A stretch of DNA of 64,000 nucleotides from Rhodonellum psychrophilum GCM71 = DSM 17998. GTDB taxonomy: Bacteria; Bacteroidota; Bacteroidia; Cytophagales; Cyclobacteriaceae. How positions within the stretch are numbered: position 1 is the stretch's first letter; each line of letters starts with the position of its first letter. Below are positions 18,351 through 27,618 of the stretch, in pieces. The DNA lies in NCBI RefSeq assembly GCF_000381545.1, contig NZ_KB906675.1, forward strand, positions 186,001 to 250,000. Direction: 5' to 3'. Under the pieces are notes generated by a model. It saw only the letters and a program-made list of their open reading frames with translations, did not search any database and was not told where the DNA came from. A program made the translations under genes and the position numbers.

Positions 18351-19412
18351 TTAATTCCTGTTCACTGCATTGAGCATATCAAAGGCCACTTCAAGTCTTT
18401 TGACGAAGCTCTCCTCTCCTTTTCTCAACCAATTTCTTGGATCGTAATATTTTTTATTCGGACTATCGGGTCCATCAGGACTTCCTAATTGGGTTTGTAG
18501 GTAACCTTCGTTTGATTTATAAAATTTCAAAACACCTTCCCAAAATGCCCATTGCATATCGGTATCGATATTCATCTTGATCGAACCATAACTGTTGGCC
18601 TCTCTGATTTCTTCCAAAGTAGATCCTGATCCACCATGAAAAACAAAGAACAAAGGTTTGCCTGTGGTTCCGAATTTCTCATTGATGTAATCTTGGGAAT
18701 TTTTCAGAATGATTGGTTTCAAACTTACATTTCCCGGCTTATAAACACCATGGACATTTCCGAATGCCGCAGCGACAGTAAATAGGTCTCCTACTTGCTT
18801 CAGGTGCTCATAGGCATAAGCCACTTCCAAGGGCTGGGTATACAGTTTTGAGCTGTCAATATCCGTATTGTCCACTCCATCTTCTTCACCTCCCGTGACA
18901 CCAAGCTCAATTTCAATGGCCATTTGAAGTTTGTTGAATTCTTTAAAGTATTCAACGGATGTGGCTATATTTTCCTCCAATGTTTCTTCGGAAAGATCCA
19001 GCATATGAGAACTGAACAAAGGTCTTTTGTACGCCTCATAATATGATTTTCCTTCTGCAAGCAATCCATCTATCCAAGGAAGTAATTTTTTGGCAGCATG
19101 ATCGGTATGCAATACGACTGGTACACCATAAGCCTCAGCCATTTGGTGAACATGCAAAGCACCTGAAACACCACCAGCGATACTGGCTTTTTGATTTTCA
19201 TTGCTCAATCCTTTACCCGCAAAAAACTGGGCACCTCCATTGGAGAATTGGATCATCACAGGTGAATTCACTTTTTTGGCTGTTTCCAAGACAGCATTCA
19301 CCGTATTGGTATTGATTACATTGACCGCAGGCAATGCAAACTCACTTTCTTTTGCATATTCCAGCAAGTCTTTGAGTTCTTCTCCGTATTTAACTCCCGG
19401 TTTGAATTTCAT
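18351..19412 (-). CDS. fbaA: Class II fructose-bisphosphate aldolase
   Basis: A 353-residue zinc aldolase splitting fructose-1,6-bisphosphate into the triose phosphates. The zinc and active-site motifs are VVLHTDHAAKK, EIELGVTGGEEDGVDN, VFHGGSGS and SIKMNIDTDMQWAFWEG, which are class IIa (E. coli FbaA type). It starts 21 nt after the stop of the large secreted GH13 gene, so it is probably co-transcribed with it. Placing a core glycolytic gene inside a glycan locus is unusual and links its expression to alpha-glucan supply (inference). Confidence 0.96.
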   Translation of the reverse strand: MKFKPGVKYGEELKDLLEYAKESEFALPAVNVINTNTVNAVLETAKKVNSPVMIQFSNGGAQFFAGKGLSNENQKASIAGGVSGALHVHQMAEAYGVPVVLHTDHAAKKLLPWIDGLLAEGKSYYEAYKRPLFSSHMLDLSEETLEENIATSVEYFKEFNKLQMAIEIELGVTGGEEDGVDNTDIDSSKLYTQPLEVAYAYEHLKQVGDLFTVAAAFGNVHGVYKPGNVSLKPIILKNSQDYINEKFGTTGKPLFFVFHGGSGSTLEEIREANSYGSIKMNIDTDMQWAFWEGVLKFYKSNEGYLQTQLGSPDGPDSPNKKYYDPRNWLRKGEESFVKRLEVAFDMLNAVNRN

Positions 19413-19433
19413 AATTTAGATTTAAAGGTTTGG

Positions 19434-22232
19434 TTATTCTTTTAAAAACCGCTTTCTCAGCAGCTGACGATTGTCGTTGATCTCAAAGATATAAAGACCT
19501 GCCCTAAAATCCCTTATATCGACCTCTAAAATATTCGTGGCAGCAAAATGAACGCCCTCTTTGAGAATTCTCCCAGTGATATCCAAAATCCTGTAATTGA
19601 ATTGGTTAAAGCCTGAAGGGACCAACACTTCCAACCTGTCTCTGGCTGGAACAGGAAACAGCTTAAACACTGAAAGATCAACGATTTCTTGGTCAAGGGA
19701 TGTAATCAAATCCTCTACCAAAATTTCACCTTTCGGAATGGGAAGTCTTTTATTGGTGAAAAGCAAAAATGAGTTTGCACTCAATTTCATGTCCTTCGTG
19801 CTACCCAAAACCGAAACTTCCTCTCCCGTAAAATAATTGTACCAAAGACCGGAGGCGGGAAAGGAAAGAGAGGCATTTGCGATATCCGTCAAACCAAAAT
19901 TACCATAGAGCAACATTTGAAGATCCCCATCGGAAATCTGAATGGATTTCAAGGCTTGGTTAAAATCCAATAGGACTTCTTCGGGTTTATTGAAGAGATT
20001 GAGCTCCTTTTTCAATAAAGCCATTGCCGAATAGAGGTTGAAAAGGCGCTGACGGTCGGGATTGTCGAGGTATTCCCATTTGGTGGGTTTTACTCCTAGC
20101 CTATCGTTGTTCAACTCTTGGTCGTATCCAAATTCCTCAAATTGCCAAAGCATTTTTGGTCCGGGTATGGCGAAGAAAAATGCAGACATCAATTGATTCC
20201 TGTTCACGGCATTGCTGAGGTTTCGAATGTTTAAAGGGGAAGTCTGCCCGTAGGTCAGAGATTCCCACATCGTCCTTTCTTCGTCGTGGCTTTCCATATA
20301 ACTGATCAGATTGTTATTTGCCCATCCTCTGGTTTTGAAATACGCCCAATTGAAGTTATTGGAATTTCCTTTGGCCATTTCCCTGAAATCACCATTGATA
20401 TTGCCCCAAAGCAGGAGTCCATGCTCAGCCAGCTCCCTTTCCTCCACGTTATCGGCAAAATGCTCCAAAATCACATAAGCGTCGGGATGATTTCCCTTGA
20501 TCCGATCATAAATATGCTTCCATATTGCGATCCTTGATTCATCTTTTTGTCCCCAAAAGCCCACATTGTTTCCTGAGTTGACTTGTGTAAAACCTTTGCT
20601 CAAATCGAAACGAAAGCCATCCACTTTGTATTCTGTCAGCCAATAATTGTTTACAGAATCGACAAAAGATTTGGTATAGGCACTTTCATGGTTGAAGTCA
20701 TAGCCAACATTGAAGGGATGTTTGGCGGTCCTGTTGAACCAGGGATTCTCCTCGGTGGGTGCGCCATAGTCGCCGTCGTTGTAAAGCCGAACCATTGGGT
20801 TTTGACCAAAGGCATGATTGAGGACCATGTCCATGATGACCACTATATTTCTTTTGTGCGCTTCATCGATGAGTGTCTTCAACTCATCTTTGGTTCCGTA
20901 ATATTTATCAGGAGCAAAAAAGAAAGCAGGATTGTATCCCCAAGAAAGATTCCCCTCAAATTCCTGAACTGGCATCAGTTCAATTGCATTGATTCCCAAA
21001 TCCACCAAGTAGTCCAGTCTTTCGGTCACCGCCTTATAACTTCTCCGCTCATCAAAATCCCGAATCAGGAGTTCATAAATCACCAATTCCTCAACAGCAG
21101 GCTTCTTGTAATCTAAATATTTCCAAGGATATGCAGTTTGTGCAGTTTGGAGGTAGGTGGCTTGGAACTCTGTTTTACCAGAGGGGAAAGGCTTCAAGCC
21201 AGAATATCTGTTGTCATTAATGATCTCCAAATCATGGAAAGGGTCGGAAATTTTATCCGCATAGGGATCTCCTATCCTGATGCTGCCATCCACCAAATAC
21301 TGGAAGATATATTCTTGACCCGGAATAAGCCCATTCAATTTCAACCAGAAAATCTCCCCATCCGGCGTTGCATTCATCTGATATTGAGGCAATACTTGCC
21401 AATCATTGAAATCTCCGATGACAAACACATTTTTCTTGTTCGGAGCTTCCAATGCCAAGATCACCTCTGAATCTGAGAGATAATTGATCCCTTTTTTAGC
21501 ACCTATTGGCAATGGCAACTGGGGGCTTTGGCCAACCACATTGATCAGCAGCTCTTCGGAAGCTGATTGCTGGTTTTGGGTAGCTTTCGCCAAAATCGAA
21601 AAAACGCCCTCTGATTGGGCTGTAAAGGAGTATTGAAGTTTATCTTTGTTGGTGGCAGCTGCTACTTCATCCCCGTCAAGGCTTAGCGTAAGAGCTGCAT
21701 TCTCAGAAGCCACAATTTCAATTTCTTGGGTATCCCCTATTTCAAGCAGTACGGAAAGTGCTTTGGGTTTGGTAAATGCAACCTGAAACCCTTGGCTGAG
21801 CTCGATGAAAATATCAGAATTGGTTTCTGACGCCCCTTTTTTGGTCCCATCAGCATTTCTAAAAACCAGCCCAAGTCTGTAAATCTTCTGATCTGCAGTG
21901 GTACCAAAAAAATCATTGGGCGTCATTTCCCACTCCCAGGTATTGGCAGTACCTGCTACCTTTGTCATTTTGGCATTTGGATTGGCTGTGCCCCATTGAA
22001 ATGGCACGATTGCCCAAACGGTGGAGGTTGGATTCTGGAGAATCGCACCAATATGGATATAGATGGGGTCCACACCTGAAAGCTCGGTGGTTCCTTTGGA
22101 AGCATCATATATGATCTTTACTTTTTGATCCCCCCTTGGAAATCCAGGAACCGTAGTCACCTGTCCATAAGTAAATTGAGCCATTGTCAAAAACAAAATG
22201 GCAGCCAGTAATTTTGGGAGTTGTGTTTGCAT
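19434..22232 (-). CDS. Secreted GH13 alpha-amylase/pullulanase-like enzyme with T9SS tail
   Basis: A 932-residue secreted GH13 enzyme. The start at 22232 gives a signal peptide (MQTQLPKLLAAILFLTMAQF). Two N-terminal beta-sandwich regions follow, the second (about 255-350) like a CBM48/E-set module (VFVIGDFNDW). The catalytic barrel starts near 390, with MDMVLNHAFG, nucleophile Asp in GFRFDLSKG, acid Glu in VILEHFAD and Asp in ESHDEER. The last 75 residues form a type IX secretion sorting domain (FPVPARDRLEV... ending LLRKRFLKE), predicting surface display or release. It heads the operon with fba; a double operator lies upstream. Confidence 0.92.
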   Translation of the reverse strand: MQTQLPKLLAAILFLTMAQFTYGQVTTVPGFPRGDQKVKIIYDASKGTTELSGVDPIYIHIGAILQNPTSTVWAIVPFQWGTANPNAKMTKVAGTANTWEWEMTPNDFFGTTADQKIYRLGLVFRNADGTKKGASETNSDIFIELSQGFQVAFTKPKALSVLLEIGDTQEIEIVASENAALTLSLDGDEVAAATNKDKLQYSFTAQSEGVFSILAKATQNQQSASEELLINVVGQSPQLPLPIGAKKGINYLSDSEVILALEAPNKKNVFVIGDFNDWQVLPQYQMNATPDGEIFWLKLNGLIPGQEYIFQYLVDGSIRIGDPYADKISDPFHDLEIINDNRYSGLKPFPSGKTEFQATYLQTAQTAYPWKYLDYKKPAVEELVIYELLIRDFDERRSYKAVTERLDYLVDLGINAIELMPVQEFEGNLSWGYNPAFFFAPDKYYGTKDELKTLIDEAHKRNIVVIMDMVLNHAFGQNPMVRLYNDGDYGAPTEENPWFNRTAKHPFNVGYDFNHESAYTKSFVDSVNNYWLTEYKVDGFRFDLSKGFTQVNSGNNVGFWGQKDESRIAIWKHIYDRIKGNHPDAYVILEHFADNVEERELAEHGLLLWGNINGDFREMAKGNSNNFNWAYFKTRGWANNNLISYMESHDEERTMWESLTYGQTSPLNIRNLSNAVNRNQLMSAFFFAIPGPKMLWQFEEFGYDQELNNDRLGVKPTKWEYLDNPDRQRLFNLYSAMALLKKELNLFNKPEEVLLDFNQALKSIQISDGDLQMLLYGNFGLTDIANASLSFPASGLWYNYFTGEEVSVLGSTKDMKLSANSFLLFTNKRLPIPKGEILVEDLITSLDQEIVDLSVFKLFPVPARDRLEVLVPSGFNQFNYRILDITGRILKEGVHFAATNILEVDIRDFRAGLYIFEINDNRQLLRKRFLKE

Positions 22233-22302
22233 GTTAATTCGAAATATTACCCCATGAATTGCGAAAAGCAAGTTCTTTTTCCAGAAAACCACAAAAAAAG
22301 TA

Positions 22303-22330
22303 GTGCAAACGTCACCGCAATCGTTTGCAC
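22303..22330. promoter_or_regulatory. LacI-type operator between divergent GH13 and lacI genes
   Basis: GTGCAAACG (22303-22311) and CGTTTGCAC (22322-22330) form a perfect inverted pair with a 10-nt spacer. GCAATCGTTTGC (22317-22328) also fits a full LacI-family operator. It lies 71 nt upstream of the GH13 start and 130 nt upstream of lacI. Confidence 0.75.
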
Positions 22331-22459
22331 ATCCCAAATGAAAAAAATACTTTTTTATTGTTCTAGGGAGTATTACATTACGCGGTGGCTATCTGATCTT
22401 TTATTTCAATCCCAATCGGGACAAAACATTTGGTCAGCAGACGAGTATTATCATTATCT

Positions 22460-23500
22460 ATGAAATTAGGACAAGTTACGATTGTAGACATTGCCAAAGA
22501 GTTGAATATCTCCCCATCGACAGTTTCCCGGGCATTGAAAGACTATCCGGGAATCAGTGATGAGACAAAAGAAAAAGTGAAAGCTTTGGCAGCAAAATGG
22601 AGCTATCGGCCCAATGCCGTGGCCATGAGCTTGCGGAGAAGCAAATCTTTCACCATCGGTGTGATCATCCCTGAAGTGGTTCATTTTTTCTTCTCAACAG
22701 TCATCAGTGGAGTGGAGGAAATCGCGTTTTCAAATGGCTACAATGTCATTCTTTGCCAAACAAATGAAAGCCTTGCCAGAGAAAAATCGAGTATAGAGAC
22801 AATGCTTTCCAATCAGATTGATGGGCTGTTGGTGAGTTTTTCTAAGGAGACAGTTGATTTTGAGCACTTCAAAAAATTGATTGACATCAACTTCCCCATT
22901 GTCTTTTTTGATCGGGTTCCCGACCTTGAGAATACAGTAAATGTCACCGTCAACGATTTCCAAGGAGCTTTCGAGGCTGTCAAGCACTTGATCGCACAAG
23001 GCTGTACAAAAATCGTTCATCTCGCAGGACCCAAAAATCTGGACATCAGCAAGCAAAGGCAAAAAGGCTATATGGAAGCCTTAAAGCAGGCCAATATCCC
23101 GCTGAATCAGGATTGGATCATTGAATGCCCGAAAGGCACGCAGGAAGAAAGTTTTCAGATCACCAAAGAAATTTTCGAAAAATCACCTGTTCCGGACGGG
23201 GTGTTTGCCTCCAATGATATCGCTGCGGCGGGCAGCATGATGGCACTCAAATCGCTAGGCCTTAAAATACCAGAAAATGTCGGAGTCGTTGGCTTCTCCG
23301 ATTGGCAGTTTTCGGCAATGATTGACCCACCGCTTTCCACGGTTTCCCAACATGGGTTCAATATTGGTCAAACAGCCACTAAATTGCTTTTGGACCTGAT
23401 CGACAAGAAAAAAGAGGCCATCACCACCAGGGAACACCGAACCATAGTGCTGGAAACTGAGCTCATTATCCGGCAATCTTCCCAAAGAAAAAAATTCTAG
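22460..23500 (+). CDS. LacI-family transcriptional regulator of the alpha-glucan locus
   Basis: A 346-residue regulator. The N-terminal LacI helix-turn-helix and hinge helix (TIVDIAKELNISPSTVSRAL, residues 6-25, then YRPNAVAMSLRR) precede a periplasmic-binding-protein-like effector domain (about 62-340). I chose ATG 22460 since it puts the HTH at the usual distance from the N-terminus. The gene is divergent from GH13-fba and precedes GH31-transporter. Matching palindromes at 22303-22330 and 23532-23541 make it the likely controller of both arms. The ligand is probably maltose or a related sugar (inference). Confidence 0.93.
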   Translation: MKLGQVTIVDIAKELNISPSTVSRALKDYPGISDETKEKVKALAAKWSYRPNAVAMSLRRSKSFTIGVIIPEVVHFFFSTVISGVEEIAFSNGYNVILCQTNESLAREKSSIETMLSNQIDGLLVSFSKETVDFEHFKKLIDINFPIVFFDRVPDLENTVNVTVNDFQGAFEAVKHLIAQGCTKIVHLAGPKNLDISKQRQKGYMEALKQANIPLNQDWIIECPKGTQEESFQITKEIFEKSPVPDGVFASNDIAAAGSMMALKSLGLKIPENVGVVGFSDWQFSAMIDPPLSTVSQHGFNIGQTATKLLLDLIDKKKEAITTREHRTIVLETELIIRQSSQRKKF

Positions 23501-23531
23501 GTTAATTTTCATGTTGGCCGCTTTATTTGTG

Positions 23532-23541
23532 CAAACGTTTG
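23532..23541. promoter_or_regulatory. LacI-type operator CAAACGTTTG upstream of GH31
   Basis: A perfect 10-bp palindrome with flanks TGTG and AATA, sharing GCAAACG with the operator at 22303. It lies 31 nt after the lacI stop and 160 nt before the GH31 start. Confidence 0.7.
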
Positions 23542-23700
23542 AATAGGGCCATATTTTTTGTTTTGGGGCATTAATTCTTGCGTTGTTCGCCAGGGTCTGC
23601 TCCGCTTCTTTTGCCATTGTTTTTTACTTTGATTTTCCTTCCTAAATTAGATTTTTGCAATTGCCCAAATTAAAACATACAGCTTAAATTACCCATACAA

Positions 23701-26127
23701 ATGACGGAAGTGACCAATAAAAGAAAGGGAAAGCAAAACCTTGCCATAGGAGAAGTTCAATCTTGGGAAAAATCGGAAATTGGAATCTCTGGAAAAACTT
23801 CCGAGGCTAATTTTTCGATCACTTTGTATGAAGTGCACACCATCCGGATTCAGGTGAGCAAAGACGATGATTTTTCCCCAAATCCCTACAGCGTCATTGG
23901 AAGCCCAAAAAAATTGGATTTCACTGTTGTGGAAAATGACAAATTTATTTCTCTTGAAACTTCAAAAATCCATGTTCAAATTAATCTTTCCCCATTTGGC
24001 CTGACCTTTTTAAGCCCGGATGGGATGGTTTTGAATCAAGATGATCCAGCTTTTGCGGTTTCATGGCTGGGTACAGAAGTTAGCAATTACAAAAAAGTTC
24101 AGAAAAAGGAGCGATTCATCGGGCTGGGTGAAAAAACAGGAAATCTCGATAGGGCTGGACGTGCCTATACCAACTGGAACACGGATTATTTTGCCTATGG
24201 GGTGAATGATGATCCGCTCTATATGTCCATCCCATTCTACATAGGATTGCACAATAATCTGGCTTACGGTATATTCTTTGACAACTCCCACAAGACCGTT
24301 TTCAATTTTGGTGCTTCCAACAACCGATTTGTATATTACAGTGCTGAAGATGGGGATTTGGATTATTATTTTTTCCACGACTCGACTGTTTCAGGAATCA
24401 TCAGTGCATACACCACATTGACGGGACGCATGGAGATGCCACCGCTTTGGTCTCTTGGATTCCAACAGTGCCGGTATTCCTATTATCCTGATTCAGAAGT
24501 GATGACACTAGCCAACACTTTTCGTGAAAAAAACATGCCTGCAGATGTCATCTACTTGGATATCCACCATATGGAAAAGTACAAGGTATTCACCTTTGAC
24601 GGCGAAAAATTCCCCAACCCAAAGGCGATGGTAAGCAGCTTGAAGGAAAAGGGATTTAAGGTGGTCGTGATCATGGATCCTGGAATCAAATCCGATCAAG
24701 ATTACCTTCCTTATGCCGAAGGCAGAGAAAAAGGACTTTTTGTGGAATATCCCGATGGGGAAATTTATGAAGGACAGGTTTGGCCGGGCTGGTGTGCTTT
24801 CCCGGATTTCACCAAAACAGAAACCAGAGCATGGTGGGCCGAAAAAATGGCTTTCTATCAAGAAATCGGAGTAGATGGCTATTGGACGGATATGAATGAA
24901 CCGGCTTCTTGGGGTCAGTTTACACCAAATCTCTTGAACTTCCATTATGAAGGAGAAGAAGTCAGCCATCGAAAAGCCAGGAATATTTATGGTCTTCAGA
25001 TGGCAAGAGCTGCGATGGAGGGAAGTTTGCTTCACAATCCCGAAGAAAGACCCTTTGTCCTAAGCAGATCGGGATTTTCAGGTATCCAACGTTTTGCCGC
25101 TGCCTGGACAGGTGATAATGTGGCCAGCGAAGAACACATGATGGCGGGCATTCGCCTGGTCAATAGCCTGGGCCTCAGCGGTGTGTCTTTTGCTGGATAT
25201 GATGTCGGAGGATTTTGTGGAGAATCCAGCAAATCGTTGTTTGCCAGATGGATGAGTATTGCCACTTTTGCGCCACTCTACAGGGCCCATTCCATGATCA
25301 ACAGCAATGACGCAGAGCCTTGGTCATTTGGGGAAGAAGTGGAAGAAATTTCCAGAAATTACATGAAGCTTCGGTATCGTCTACTGCCAACTCTATACAG
25401 CGGATTTTATAAAAGCACTGTCGATGGCTTGCCGATTGCCAGGAGTCTTGCCATCGATTTCCCACATGATCCCCTTGTGTATGAAACGGCTTACCAAAAT
25501 CAATATATTTTCTGTGATAAATTCCTGATCGCCCCTGTAGAAAGCACCAAGGAAATCGCCAAAGTATATCTCCCCGAGGGAGAATGGTATTACCTCTTCA
25601 ATGATCAAAAATATTCGGGCAATCAGGTGATTTACGTCGATACCCCCTTGAATTACCTACCGGTTTTTGTAAAAGCAGGATCTGTACTGGCCCTACAATC
25701 AGACGTTTCGCATACAGGTGAAAAGCACGATGGGATTTTAAGACTTCATTTTTACAACAGCAAAGGAAAAGCCCAGTATCTGCACTACGAAGATGATGGA
25801 CATAGCATGGCATATAAAAACGGTGGATTTTTCAAAAGGGAAATCGAATGGACATCCACAGGAGAAATGCTCCATTTCAGAAAATCTGAGGGGCAGTTTG
25901 CCTCAGCATTCCACTCTATAAAGCTTCTTTTTCACGGCTTGGATATCAAAAAAATCAAATTTGCTGGAGAGCTTATAACAACCAAGAAGGAAAACATGGC
26001 TTTTCTGGATAAACTTTCTGAATTCGATCCCTTACCGGATCAACTCCACCCCTACTTTGATATAGAGGAAATCCAAAGCGTCACCATTGATCATCTGGCT
26101 GAAGCCTTTTCGATTGAACTCCAATAG
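23701..26127 (+). CDS. GH31 alpha-glucosidase
   Basis: An 808-residue GH31 enzyme that releases glucose from the non-reducing ends of maltodextrins. An N-terminal beta-sandwich (about 10-230) precedes the catalytic barrel. The nucleophile is Asp397 in YWTDMNEPA and the acid/base Asp472 in AWTGDNVAS. C-terminal beta domains follow (about 610-808). No signal peptide is visible, so action in the cytosol is likely, after import by the adjacent transporter (start 47 nt downstream). The upstream gap carries a LacI operator. Confidence 0.95.
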   Translation: MTEVTNKRKGKQNLAIGEVQSWEKSEIGISGKTSEANFSITLYEVHTIRIQVSKDDDFSPNPYSVIGSPKKLDFTVVENDKFISLETSKIHVQINLSPFGLTFLSPDGMVLNQDDPAFAVSWLGTEVSNYKKVQKKERFIGLGEKTGNLDRAGRAYTNWNTDYFAYGVNDDPLYMSIPFYIGLHNNLAYGIFFDNSHKTVFNFGASNNRFVYYSAEDGDLDYYFFHDSTVSGIISAYTTLTGRMEMPPLWSLGFQQCRYSYYPDSEVMTLANTFREKNMPADVIYLDIHHMEKYKVFTFDGEKFPNPKAMVSSLKEKGFKVVVIMDPGIKSDQDYLPYAEGREKGLFVEYPDGEIYEGQVWPGWCAFPDFTKTETRAWWAEKMAFYQEIGVDGYWTDMNEPASWGQFTPNLLNFHYEGEEVSHRKARNIYGLQMARAAMEGSLLHNPEERPFVLSRSGFSGIQRFAAAWTGDNVASEEHMMAGIRLVNSLGLSGVSFAGYDVGGFCGESSKSLFARWMSIATFAPLYRAHSMINSNDAEPWSFGEEVEEISRNYMKLRYRLLPTLYSGFYKSTVDGLPIARSLAIDFPHDPLVYETAYQNQYIFCDKFLIAPVESTKEIAKVYLPEGEWYYLFNDQKYSGNQVIYVDTPLNYLPVFVKAGSVLALQSDVSHTGEKHDGILRLHFYNSKGKAQYLHYEDDGHSMAYKNGGFFKREIEWTSTGEMLHFRKSEGQFASAFHSIKLLFHGLDIKKIKFAGELITTKKENMAFLDKLSEFDPLPDQLHPYFDIEEIQSVTIDHLAEAFSIELQ

Positions 26128-26174
26128 AAATCCAATACAACCCATAACCGTTAATTATCAATTGCCCCAAAATA

Positions 26175-27509
26175 ATGCTAAAAATCATAGAAAAACCGCG
26201 CCTCAATTTTTGGCAGATCTGGAACATGAGTTTCGGGTTTCTGGGCATTCAATTTGGCTTCGCGCTTCAAGGAGGTTTTATGTCTCGTATTTTCCAAACC
26301 CTTGGTGCGGAGAAAGATGCGATTCCGCTGCTTTGGATAGCCGCACCCTTGACCGGACTGTTGGTGCAGCCCATCGTGGGTTACCTCAGCGATAGGACTT
26401 GGCATCCAACCTTCGGAAGGAGGAAACCATTTTTCTTTATTGGTGCAGTCTTGAGTACTGCCGCTTTGTTTTTCGCCCCTTATTCAAGTGCGTTGTGGAT
26501 GGCGGCAGGATCACTTTGGATTTTGGACGCATCCATCAATATCAGCATGGAACCCTTCAGGGCCTTGGTTGCAGACAAACTACCAGACAGTCAACGGTCC
26601 TATGGATTTGTGGTGCAGACCTTGATTATCGGGATAGGCACTTGGGTGGCGAGTAATCTCCCTTGGATGATGACCCAGATCGGTATCCCGAACACAGCAG
26701 AACCAGGGATCATCCCCGATTCGGTTAAATTTGCATTTGGGATAGGCGCTTTTGTATTGTTAAGTTCCATTCTCTTTACCATTTTCAAAACCGAAGAGTA
26801 CCCACCCGAAGACCTACAAATCTTCCAAAGGGAAAATGAGGAAAGCAAAGGTTTTTTCAATGGATTCAAGGAGATTTTCAAAAACATTGCGGAGATGCCT
26901 ATGGTGATGAAAAAATTGGGATTGGTTCAGTTTTTCTCTTGGTTTGCATTTTTCACGATGTGGAGTTTCGCCACTCCAGCCATTACCGAACACATTTTCA
27001 AATCCACCGATACGGCTTCCGTGGCGTATAACGATGCTGCGGACAGCGTTGGGAATTATCTTGGAACCTATGGTCTGGTTTCCATGTTTTTTGCTTTGAT
27101 TTTGGCATTTGTCACCAGCAAAATGAAAATCAACCGAAAATTGGTGCACATGTTCAGTTTGATCGCTGGCGGATTTGGTTTTATCCTGATCTATTATATT
27201 TCAGCGCCTTGGATGCTCCATATTTGCTTTGCTTTGGTGGGGATTTCTTGGGCAAGTATCCTTTCCATGCCCTACGCCATGCTTTCGGGTACGGTAAATC
27301 CCAAGCAAATGGGAGTTTATATGGGTATTTTCAACATGTTTATCGTAATCCCGCAGATTGTGGCTGCTTTGGGGGGCATCAATTTCTTGTATAAATTCTT
27401 GTTTGGCGAGGAAGTTATCTTTACTATGGTTTTGGCGGGGACTTCATTGATTCTTGCTGGATTGTGTAACCTTCTGATCACCGATAGAGGCGCCACACAT
27501 GATGTTTGA
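26175..27509 (+). CDS. SLC45-type MFS sugar transporter, probably maltose
   Basis: A 444-residue major facilitator protein with about 12 transmembrane helices. The N-terminal region (NMSFGFLGIQFGFALQGGFM) and the loop GYLSDRTWHPTFGRRKPFF between helices 2 and 3 are typical of the SLC45/GPH-like branch that imports maltose or sucrose by proton symport. It follows GH31 by 47 nt in the same operon. With the LacI regulator it points to import of maltose or short maltodextrins across the inner membrane. Substrate is inferred from context. Confidence 0.9.
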   Translation: MLKIIEKPRLNFWQIWNMSFGFLGIQFGFALQGGFMSRIFQTLGAEKDAIPLLWIAAPLTGLLVQPIVGYLSDRTWHPTFGRRKPFFFIGAVLSTAALFFAPYSSALWMAAGSLWILDASINISMEPFRALVADKLPDSQRSYGFVVQTLIIGIGTWVASNLPWMMTQIGIPNTAEPGIIPDSVKFAFGIGAFVLLSSILFTIFKTEEYPPEDLQIFQRENEESKGFFNGFKEIFKNIAEMPMVMKKLGLVQFFSWFAFFTMWSFATPAITEHIFKSTDTASVAYNDAADSVGNYLGTYGLVSMFFALILAFVTSKMKINRKLVHMFSLIAGGFGFILIYYISAPWMLHICFALVGISWASILSMPYAMLSGTVNPKQMGVYMGIFNMFIVIPQIVAALGGINFLYKFLFGEEVIFTMVLAGTSLILAGLCNLLITDRGATHDV

Positions 27510-27618
27510 TCTCCACTTATCCATCCCAAAGGATGCACATCCAGAATTGAAATTTGTTTGATTTAAAGAGATTATATTAGAATTCTCAATGGAGCAATAA
27601 TTTCGAAAAAATTTGATT

